A stretch of 64,000 nucleotides of DNA, from contig CM056744.1 in NCBI GenBank assembly GCA_029851415.1, positions 102,271,338 to 102,335,337 on the forward strand, given 5' to 3'. The notes beneath the pieces were generated by a model, which was given only the letters and a program-made list of their open reading frames with translations, searched no databases and had not been told where the DNA came from. Position 1 is the first letter of the stretch. Each line of letters opens with the position of its first letter. The translations under genes and the position numbers were made by a program. Below, in pieces: positions 55,011 through 64,000 of the stretch. The stretch is from Eretmocerus hayati (taxonomy: Eukaryota; Arthropoda; Insecta; Hymenoptera; Aphelinidae).

Positions 55011-58000
55011 GGCATAGCTGAACTTCCCAGAATCCGGTTTTTTGTCAAGGTTGTCTTAAAATATGTCACAAGCTAAGAATTGAAATCTGATAGTATGGTA
55101 GATGTGACTCAGCAGAGGTGAGAGCAATGAGCGGTGGCACTTATTTCTCGTGCCTCACTGGTATATCGCGTGCAGCAGCGGAAGCTTGTGTACTTTTTTG
55201 TCGTGCCTCGCGTGAAACTTTCGATAAAAAGTTCGCATAGCTCTGGCTATGCCTGGTTCGTGATTATTTGATTCAAACTGACTTTCTGAGGAAATTGTGG
55301 CATAGCTGAACGTCCTAAAAACCGTGAATTTTTCAAGGTTGTCTTAAAATAGGTAACGGACCGAAAATTGCAATATGATAGTATGGTAGATGTGACACAA
55401 CAAAAGTGAGAGCAATGAGCGGTGGCATTTATTTCTCGTGCCTCACTGGTATATCGCGTGCAGCAACGGAAGCTTGTGTACTTTTTTGTCGTGCCTCGCG
55501 TTAACCTTTCGATAAAAAGTTCGCGTAGCTCTGGCTATGCATAGCTCGAGATTCTGGAAATTCAAACTGACTTTCTGAGGAAATTATGGCATAGCTGAAC
55601 CTCTCAGAATCCGGTTTTTTGTCAAGGTTGTCTTAAAATATGTCACCAGCTAAAAATTGAAATCTGGTAGTATGGTAGATGTGACTCAGCAAAGGTGAGA
55701 GCAATGAGCGGTGGCACTTATTTCTCGTGCCTCACTGGTATATCGCGTACAGCAGCGGAAGCTTGTGTACTTTTTTGTCGTGCCTCGCGTCGACCTTTCG
55801 ATAAGAAGTTCGCGTAGCTCTGGCTATGCATGGCTCGTGATTATTTAATTCAAACTGACTTTCTGAGGAAATCGTGGCATAGCTGAACTTCCTTGAGTCC
55901 GGTTTTTCATCAAGGTTGTCTTAAAATATGTAACAAACTGAAAATTGAATTCTGATAGTATGGTCGATGTGACTCAGGAAAGGCGAGCGCAATAAGCAGC
56001 GTACCTCACTGGTATATCGCGTGCAGCAACGGGAGCTTGTGTACCTTTTTGTCGTGCCTTGCGTCAACCTTTCGATAAGAAGCTCGCGTAGCTCTGGCTA
56101 TGCATGGCTCGTGATTATTCAATTCAAATTGACTTTCTGAGGCAATTGTGGCATAGCTGAACCTCTCAGAATCCGGTTTTTTGTCAAGGTTGTCTTAAAA
56201 TATGTCACCAGCTAAAAATTGAAATCTGGTAGTATGGTAGATGTGACTCAGCAAAGGTGAGAGCAATGAGCGGTGGCACTTATTTCTCGTGCCTCACTGG
56301 TATATCGCGTACAGCAGCGGAAGCTTGTGTACTTTTTTGTCGTGCCTCGCGTCAACCTTTCGATAAGAAGTTCGCGTAGCTCTGGCTATGCATAGCTCGA
56401 GATTCTGGAATCCCACCTGACTTTCTGGGGGAATTGTGGCATAGCTGAACTTCCTGAAGTCCGGATTTTTATCGAGGTGTTCTTAAAATATGTCACAAAC
56501 TAAAAATGGAAATCTGATAGTATGGTAGATACGACTCAGGGAAGGCAAGCGCAATGAGCAGCGTGCCTCACTGGTATATCGCGTGCAGCAACGGAAGCTT
56601 GTGTACTTTTTGTCGTGCCTCGCGTCAACCTTTCGATAAGAAGTTCGCGTAGCTCTGGCTATGCATGGCTCGTGATTATTTAATTCAAATTGACTTTCTG
56701 AGGAAATCGTGGCATAGCTGAACTTCCTTGAGTCCGGTTTTTCATCAAGGTTGTCTTAAAATATGTAACAAACTGAAAATTGAATTCTGATAGTATGGTC
56801 GATGTGACTCAGGAAAGGCGAGCGCAATAAGCAGCGTACCTCACTGGTATATCGCGTGCAGCAGCGGAAGCTTGTGTACTTTTTTGTCGTGCCTCGCGTC
56901 AACCTTTCGATAAGAAGTTCGCATAGCTCTGGCCATGCGTGGCTCGTGATTATTTGATTCAAACTGACTTTCTGAGGAAATTGTGGCATAGCTGAGCCCC
57001 CCAGAATCCGGTTTTTTGTCAAGGTTGTCTTAAAATATGTATCAAACTGGAAATTGAAATGTGATAGTATGGTAGATGTGACACAACAAAAGTGAGAGCA
57101 ATGAGCGGTGGCATTTATTTCTCGTGCCTCACTGGTATATCGCGTACAGCAACGGAAGCTTGTGTACTTTTCCGTCGTGCCTCGCGTCCACCTTCTGATA
57201 AGAATTTCGCGTAACTCTGGCCGTGCCTGGCTCGAGGTTCTGGAAATTCAAACTGACTTTCTGAGGAGATTGTGGCATAGCTGAACCTCCCAGAATCCGG
57301 TTTTTTGTCAAGGTTGTCTTGAAATATGCCACAAGCTAAAAATTGAAATCTGATAGTATAGTAGATGTGACTCAGTAAAGGTGAGCGCAATGAGCAGCGT
57401 ACCTCACTGGTATATCGCGTGCAGCAACGGAAGCTTGTGTACTTTTTTGTCGTGCCTCGCGTCAACCTTTCGATAAGAAGTTCGCGTAGCTCTGGCTATG
57501 CATAGCTCGAGGTTCTGGAAATTCAAACTGACTTTCTGAGGAGATTGTGGCATAGCTGAACCTCCCAGAATCCGGTTTTTTGTCAAGGTTGTCTTGAAAT
57601 ATGCCACAAGCTAAAAATTGAAATCTGATAGTATAGTAGATGTGACTCAGTAAAGGTGAGCGCAATGAGCAGCGTACCTCACTGGTATATCGCGTGCAGC
57701 AACGGAAGCTTGTGTACTTTTTTGTCGTGCCTCGCGTCAACCTTTCGATAAGAAGTTCGCGTAGCTCTGGCTATGCATAGCTCGAGATTCTGGGAATCCA
57801 AACTGACTTTCTGAGGAAATTGTGGTATAGCTGAACTTCCTTAAGTCCGGTTTTTTGTCAAGGTTGGCCTAAAATATGTCACAAGCTAAAAATTGAAATC
57901 TGATAGTATGGTAGATGTGACTCAGCAAAGGTGAGAGCAATGAGCGGTGGCACTCATTTCTCGTGCCTCACTGGTATGTCGCGTGCAGCAACGGAAGCTT

Positions 58001-58665
58001 GTGTACTTTTTTGTCGTGCCTCGCGTCGACCTTTCGATAAGAAGTTCGCGTAGCTCTGGCTATGCATGGCTCGTGATTATTTAATTCAAACTGACTTTCT
58101 GAGGAAATCGTGGCATAGCTGAACTTCCTTGAGTCCGGTTTTTCATCAAGGTTGTCTTAAAATATGTAACAAACTGAAAATTGAATTCTGATAGTATGGT
58201 CGATGTGACTCAGGAAAGGCGAGCGCAATAAGCAGCGTACCTCACTGGTATATCGCGTGCAGCAACGGGAGCTTGTGTACCTTTTTGTCGTGCCTTGCGT
58301 CAACCTTTCGATAAGAAGCTCGCGTAGCTCTGGCTATGCATGGCTCGTGATTATTCAATTCAAATTGACTTTCTGAGGCAATTGTGGCATAGCTGAACGT
58401 CCTAGAATCCGTAAATTTCGTAAGGTTGTCTTGAAATATGTAACGGACCGAAAATTGCAATCTGATAGTATGGTAGATGTGACACAGCAAAGGTGAGCGC
58501 AATGAGCTGTGGCACTTATTTCTCGTGCCTCACAGGTATATCGCGTGCAGTAACGGAAGCTTGTGTTTTTTTTGTCGTGCCTCGCGTGAACCTTTCGATA
58601 AGAATTTCGCGTAGCTCTGGGTATGCATAGCTCGAGATTCTGGAAATCCGAACTGACTTTCAGGT
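55011..58665 (+). repeat. Satellite, right array (13 units)
   Basis: The GAAGCTTGTGTAC core starts at 55181, 55469, 55758, 56032, 56320, 56594, 56867, 57155, 57430, 57705, 57994, 58268 and 58556. Spacings fall into two classes, 273-275 and 288-289 bp. Long units carry a 'GTGGCACTTATTTCTCGTGCC' type segment, short units 'AGCGTACC'. Units at 56032 and 58268 share private variants (GGGAGCTTGTGTACC, GCCTTGCG), which suggests block duplication of eight units. ORFs in the array are by-products. Confidence 0.92.
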
Positions 58666-58890
58666 GCTGTCATCCAAGATGACAGCGCCTAAAACAAGAC
58701 GAAGGAGCATCTGAAGTGATGCTAATTGGGTATGCATTGTCTCACCGATAGACCCAGAACGTGGTGGAGGCAGAAGGCAAAAGCCTCTGGGACGAATCAC
58801 TTGAAGAAACTTACGTGGACCTGATATTTGTAGACACGTAGAATCTTGTTGTTGTATCAGGCTGGGTTTCGATGAATCGGCTACTCGTTC

Positions 58891-59528
58891 CTACTACGGA
58901 GTTCCACGCAGGTTCTTGCAAGCACTATCCGTCAGAGCTGTACCAGCTCTAGCTCAAACTAATACTAGGTTACAGTGTCTAATAGTGCATAGGAAAAAAT
59001 TTTACGAGAAAAAAATTTGTCGTAGGTTGTCAGCTTTTGGTAAAATCAATCGATGAATATCGAAAACGTAATATCACTAGAATAATGTATAAGGTCGTGT
59101 GGCTGTAAATCACAGAGTGTAAAGTGTTTACAACTTTATCTTGAACAAACGTGAAACTTGTTGCTACTGCACAACGTTGCTCAGATTTTCTTTGCTGTGT
59201 TACTTGTTTCTACTACGGAGTTCCACGCAGGTTCTTGCAAGCACTATCCGGCAGAGCAGTACCGGCTCTAGCTCAAACTAATACTAAGTTACAGTCTCTA
59301 ATAGTGCATAGGAAAAAATTTTACGAGCAAAAAATTTGTCGTAGGTTTAAGTCAGCTTTTGGTCAAATCAATCGATAAATATCGAAAACCTAATATCACT
59401 AGAATAATGTGTGTGGTCGTGTGGCTGTAAATCACAGAGTGTAAGGTGTATACAACTTCATCTTGAACAAACGTGGAGCTTGTTGCTACTGCACAACGTT
59501 GCTCAGATTTTCTTTGCTGAAAACTTCG
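58891..59528. repeat. Tandem duplication inside right arm A, two 319-bp units
   Basis: CTACTACGGAGTTCCACGCA starts at 58891 and 59210; 'AGCTCAAACTAATACTA', 'GGTCGTGTGGCTGTAAATC' and 'GCTACTGCACAACGTTGC' recur with the same spacing. The left arm has one copy only. Confidence 0.85.
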
Positions 59529-59653
59529 CGTGGCGCTCCAAAAGATATGATGCAATTTGCGTTTGCAATATTTTTGACGTCGAATGTGATTGCTTCCACT
59601 ACTCATATTGGGCTACATTTGCTGAACTATTAACGTTTCTCGATGCTGTGAAT

Positions 59654-59792
59654 ATTAGGTTCATTCGATTACGGCGGGCAGACCTGGTGAGATCAACGGG
59701 CCTTTCTCTCTTTCTCATAAAGTTAGAAAGGGAAATCCGATCGTCACACCTAGTCTGAGTTGGTCTGACCGGCGTTATCGAATAAACCTAAT
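59654..59792. mobile_element. 139-bp hairpin MITE, right-arm copy
   Basis: Counterpart of 38911-39049 (ATTAGGTTCATTCGATTACG end). Confidence 0.75.
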
Positions 59793-59960
59793 GATTGAGC
59801 CAATCGGTGAACGAATAAATATTTCTTCTGAGTTATTTTCGAGTATCCATGACGGCCGTAACATGCCAGTTTACTATCGCCTAATTTTTAGGACATATAC
59901 TGTTCCCATATAAGTGAGTCAAACTACTATTCATTCTAGTATCTATTATCTATGAGTCAA

Positions 59961-60085
59961 GCTGCATTCTCGCGGTGGCGATTCTTCGCCGCGGCAAGCG
60001 ATCTTCGTCGTTGGTGTGAGGGAAAGTTGTATAAGTCGTTCTCTCTTACACAAATGGCGAAGAATCGCCAGCGTGAAAATGCAGC
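59961..60085. mobile_element. 125-bp hairpin MITE, right-arm copy
   Basis: Counterpart of 38618-38742 (GCTGCATTCTCGCGGTGGCG end). Confidence 0.75.
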
Positions 60086-60838
60086 CTAAGAAACTCGGCG
60101 AACGAGTGGATATTTCACTTATGGCAACGTGATTTTGCGCACTATCATCGGGCAACAAATCAATTATCAATCAAAAACTAACTCGCTCAGGCTGAGATTG
60201 CGCCAAAATCCACCCGAGAATTGAGAATATGTAGCTCCTGATCGTTGGCGTTATTACGCACGATGACAAATATTCCTTTGCCTACACATCGAACATCATA
60301 ATGTCACTAGCGATTGCTAAGGTTATCTACTTGCGCATGTACCAAACGACATCAGGATGTTTTATGAATTAATGGCATTTAAATTATGTGTCGAGTTTCT
60401 GAGCTAGCTCACAAATCCTTAAAAATCCATGACGAGGACTCGCCGAAGCGTGAACCGGGGCTAATTGTATTCGAAATACTTGCATATGAATTAGTCAAAT
60501 AAATTAAGTGTCTCCATACTTGAGTCAGAATTATTGCTCACTCGCACCAGACATCACCAATCTTTCTAACTTTGTCACCTGCCGTTGACAATTTTGCACG
60601 GCGACACGCTGCCTTGGAATCCGCTAAAAAACGCCTCATAGTAGCAATGGGCGGCTACGACCGCTCACGGCGCCCATCCAAATGTACGTCGTTTTTTAAA
60701 CGTTTCTGTGGGCACGCATTTTTCCACTCATTTTCAAGGTTCTAGTTACCGCTAAAACTGATTCCAGACGTGTGCCATGAAAAAAAATTCCATTCTGCAG
60801 TAGCCCAAATGTCAAAAGTTCTGTAGAACCTCTCATAT

Positions 60839-62488
60839 AGTGCATGCCACGTGGTATTTCGTTCGCGCGCCCATTACATGTGCCCATACTGTCCATACTC
60901 GTTCCAATATACATTCCAATACGTGCCTCGACCAGCTACCCAGCTGAAAATATATACGTTTCCCCATGCGCAGCTTGGTGCGTATTGGGGCACATATGGC
61001 GCAGCGTATTGCAGCGTGCAGTGTAGCGCGGAGGATCCGGGTCGATAATCCGGGGCGTCCCAATACGCATCTCCATACGTGCCAGTGCTTCGGAGTGGAA
61101 GTAATGGTGACGCCCCTGTGGGCCGTGGGCCGCAGGCGAGCCGGGAAGCTTTATTTATATATATATATAGTGCATGCCACGTGGTATTTCGTTCGCGCGC
61201 CCATCACATGTGCCCATACTGCCCATAGGCGTTCCAATACACATTCCAATACGTGCCTCGACCAGCTATATAAACCCAACTCAGCTATGCAACTCATGCC
61301 TTTGACCGATAGGTGGCTGCTACGTTTTTGATCTGAGATTCTCCAAAAATAGGTCATGAAGTCCTCTTATCTTTATGAGGGTGATAACGCTCGATCAGGT
61401 AATGTGACATCCTATTAGATCAAACGTTATCACCTTCAAAGTGATAAGAGGACTCCATGACCTATTTGTGGAGAATCTCAGATGAGAGTATGTCGGAAAT
61501 CATGAAAAATTCTCGTGCAGGATCAAAAATCTAGCAGCCACCTATCGGTCAAAGGCAAGAGTTGCCTAGCTGAGTTGGTTTTATATAGCTGGTCGAGGCA
61601 CGTATTGAAACGTGTATTGGGACGCGTATGGGCACATGCAATGGGCGCGCGAACGAGACATCACGTGGCATGCACTATATATATAAAGCTTTCCCGCTCG
61701 CCTGCGGCCCACGGCCCACAGCTGGGCGTCACCAATATACTTTCACTCCGAAGCGTTGGCACGTATAGAGATGCGTATTGGGACGCCCGGGATTATCGAC
61801 CCGGATTCTCCGCGCTACACTGCGCGCTGCAATACGCTGCGCCATACGTGCCCCAATACGCACCAAGCCGCGCATGGGGATACGTATATATTTTCAGCTG
61901 GGTATATAAAACCAACTCAGCTATGCAACTCATGCCTTTGACCGATAGGTGGCTGCTACGTTTTTGATCCTGCACGAGAATTTTTCATGGTTTCCGACAT
62001 ACTCTCATGTGAGATTCTCCAAAAATAGGTCATGAAGTCCTCTTATCACTTTGAGGGTGATAACGTTTGATCAGGTAATGTGACATCCTATTAGATCAAA
62101 CGTTATCACCTTCAAAGTGATAAGAGGACTTCATGACCTATTTTGGAAAAATCTCAGATGAGAGTATGTCGGAAATCGTGAAAAATTCTCGTGCGGAATC
62201 AAAAACCTAACAGCCACCTATCGGTCAAAGGCAAGAGTTGCATAGCTGAGTTGGTTTTATATAGCTGGTTGAGGCACGTATTGGGACGTGTATTGGGACG
62301 CGTATGGGCAGTATGGGTACATGCAATGGGCGCGCGAACGAGACATCACGTGGCATGCACTATATATATATAAAGCTTCCCCGCGTGCCTGCGGCCCACG
62401 GCCCACAGCTGGGCGTCACCAATATACTTTCACTCCGAAGCGTTGGCACGTATGGAGATGCGTATTGGGACGCCCAGGGACCACACAT
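60839..62488. repeat. Palindromic cassette array
   Basis: One palindrome spans about 60936-61912 and a second about 61905-62262. Their cores (61333-61480 and 62011-62158) are the same hairpin, with ATAGGTCATGAAGTCCTCTT on one side and its complement on the other around a 27-bp loop. Outer blocks 'AGTGCATGCCACGTGG', 'GCTATGCAACTCATGCC' and 'CGTATTGGGACG' recur in both orientations. A third partial arm (62262-62488) runs up to the next ORF. Confidence 0.85.
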
Positions 62489-62956
62489 ATGTCTCATGAT
62501 GATCAACAATCGATTTCACTGTTGCCCGAGAATCCTGAACCCGAGTCAGAATTCCTGATTGATTCGTTTAATGAAAACGACCTCATCGACGATTTTGATT
62601 ATGCATATAGATCCACCGACGGAGAAGATTGTGGGTACAGCGATGAAGAAGATGACCCTTCGAATCGCAATAATGAGTTTAAGGATGAAGAGCATTTTTT
62701 AACATCAACTGAAGAAGATATTAAGGATCCCGGCGAAATTTTAAATACAATCTCAACATCTTTGAAGGGAGTTTTCACACATTGGTCAATTGAAAGTAAT
62801 ATTTCGCAGAACGCCATGATCAAATTATTGCACAAAACTCGAGAAGAAGTGCCACACCTGAAACTTCCGCTCCAAGCACGAACACTGTATGACTCGAAAA
62901 CAAATGATAATCCAATTCAACAATTAGCTGGTGAATCTTACTTACATTTTGGATAG
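62489..62956 (+). pseudogene. Truncated transposon-associated protein
   Basis: A 155-residue frame starting 'MSHDDQQSISLLPENPEPES', strongly acidic, then 'LKGVFTHWSIESNISQNAMI' and 'VPHLKLPLQARTLYDSKTN', ending 'GESYLHFG'. Many arthropod and cnidarian multi-copy proteins carry this 'W....NI......LL..........LP..ARTL' block followed by a 'G.Y.HFG' motif, usually in the N-terminal part of transposon-linked ORFs. Here the frame ends straight after that motif, so the rest is missing or in unseen exons. I know no biochemical function. Confidence 0.45.
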
Positions 62957-64000
62957 CGCGATGCGGGGCCAGCCGAGTATGAGCGGCACCATGTTTATTA
63001 TCTCACGGAAAGTGAAATTCTTGTTTCTGCACCTTCTAAGAGCTGCAATGGGAAACCGAACGAGAAACGTAAGATTATACGAGGTTGGGTGGCCCCCGCA
63101 TCGCGCGATGGCATGGCATTGCGAGTTAGCATTGCGCGGTCGCATGGCATGTCGTCATTTGTGGACACGCTCTAAGGTCGCAGAGTCTAGTGCTCAAGCG
63201 CTTTCGGTCTACAGCGAATGACCTGGGTATTAATACACATCCACGGATATAAAAATACACGTATAGAGTATGCAATAATGCGCCGATAGGTCATACTCTG
63301 TGGCTTGCAAACGCTTGAGTGTTACATCCCTGCGGCTTCATTCATCACCTTTTGCTGATGGATGGTGACTGTTCCCAAAGAAACAGTGGAATCCAGCTAC
63401 CGATCTTCTTCGACCAAGCAAGATTTTTTTTATGGATGAATTTGAATTGAATCGATAGAGAATGATGTAGGCAACTAGTCACGAAGAATGCGCCATACTA
63501 GAACCTCTCACTTCCCAAAAGTGCTCCAGCCACGATGAGAGAAAAATATTCTTCCCTTAATATTAGCGCGAGAATACTAGAAAAGGAATCGAATATTCCA
63601 TCCCTGATCCCTTATTGTCTTCCAGTGACATTACGTTCTATTTTATAAGATCCCACGGGTGGAACCAGCCGATTTGAGCACCCACTTATCATCGTATGAG
63701 CTCGTGAAGTTACGCTTTCTTGTTGTTTATTCTATATATTATACTTCTGTTGTTACAGAGATTGTTTGGGTGGAGTATTCACTTTTTCACTGTGATCTGA
63801 TAACCAATAGCCAAAACATAAGTAAATATCTGCATCATTATCCCTCACACGTCAATGTATATCAATTTTTAGTCCGAGAAATTTTTGTTGAGAAATAATC
63901 ACATCCACGAAGAAACCCTCAAGTTTGAATGAAAATAGCCTGAATTGCATTTCGGCTATGATTCATCGTTGGAAGGTCCAACAAGGACTGAGACTAATAG
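62957..64000. other. No gene seen
   Basis: A GC-richer stretch (63040-63220) carries a frame without known domain; the rest is AT-rich intergenic DNA. Confidence 0.4.

Larger units (their letters stand above)
58676..60694 (-). repeat. Inverted-repeat arm A, right copy
   Basis: Reverse complement of 38000-39712 with one extra internal duplication at 58891-59528. Confidence 0.85.
30376..60708. repeat. Giant inverted repeat (about 22.7 kb without the copia insertion)
   Basis: The outer ends are CAGAAACGTTT...GACGTACATTTGGATGGGCG on the left (interrupted by copia after 12 bp) and the complement on the right, ending at 60708. Inward, blocks come in mirror order: arm A, satellite, arm B, a 9-kb core, arm B', satellite, arm A'. 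A left-only segment of about 2.4 kb (39713-42180) breaks the symmetry, as do right-only insertions and satellite expansion. Arms look about 95-98% identical where I compared them by eye. It could be a single giant TIR transposon, a segmental inverted duplication, or a mis-assembled pair of haplotypes. No clear TSD was found outside the ends. Confidence 0.75.

Noticed and set aside
30376..60708. Polinton/Maverick or a polydnavirus proviral segment
   Set aside because: No protein-primed DNA polymerase, integrase, ATPase, capsid gene or known wasp virulence gene families were seen; only size and inverted ends are suggestive.
62288..62488. N-terminal extension of the ORF ending at 62956
   Set aside because: These codons lie in the palindromic cassette repeat; the natural start is the ATG at 62489.
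62931..63221. 96-codon ORF after the truncated transposon protein
   Set aside because: GC-rich composition, no domain, and it overlaps the end of the previous frame.

Overview
This is a window of insect nuclear DNA. Three intron-bearing host genes can be recognised: a TBC1D10/whacked-type RabGAP, Merlin (the NF2 orthologue) and the peroxin PEX12. Short introns, insect-like protein lengths and a very high load of TIR elements, foldback elements and retrotransposons support an insect. I cannot fix the order from sequence alone; a hymenopteran or another repeat-rich holometabolan would fit.

Layout. 0-7.5 kb: a C2H2 zinc-finger exon (minus strand) among palindromic and TA-flanked small transposons. 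7.5-14.3 kb: a complete RNase H-bearing LINE with intact ORF1 and ORF2 and a 12-bp target-site duplication, inserted in a TIR element. 16.4-25 kb: the host gene block whacked(+), Merlin(+), Pex12(-). Merlin and Pex12 each contain a short intron whose length is a multiple of three and which has no in-frame stop. 25-30.2 kb: decayed repeats, an unknown pseudogene and an orphan hAT transposase dimerisation domain.

30.4-60.7 kb is one very large inverted repeat. Arm A (about 38.0-39.7 kb and 58.7-60.7 kb), a satellite, and arm B (about 43.1-44.1 kb and 53.5-55.0 kb) occur in mirror order around a 9-kb core. The core holds a broken JmjC-domain/C2H2 gene and several smaller palindromic elements. 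The left arm alone carries a possible multi-exon gene of unknown function. The satellite is expanded to 13 units in the right arm against about three in the left. A 7.6-kb Ty1/copia element (minus strand, LTRs identical by eye, perfect 5-bp TSD) has landed 12 bp inside the outer end of the left arm. 60.8-62.5 kb is a second zone of palindromic cassettes, followed by a truncated transposon-associated ORF.

The most unusual signals are these. (1) The 7-mer CTTCTAG (CTAGAAG in the element's sense) occurs about 30 times, almost all in one orientation, in both non-stop reading frames of the copia coding region, in its leader and in its LTRs. (2) The same copia element has what looks like a three-exon gag leader whose ATG lies in the primer-binding site. 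(3) The giant inverted repeat carries a JmjC-type gene. No rRNA, tRNA or CRISPR array was seen.
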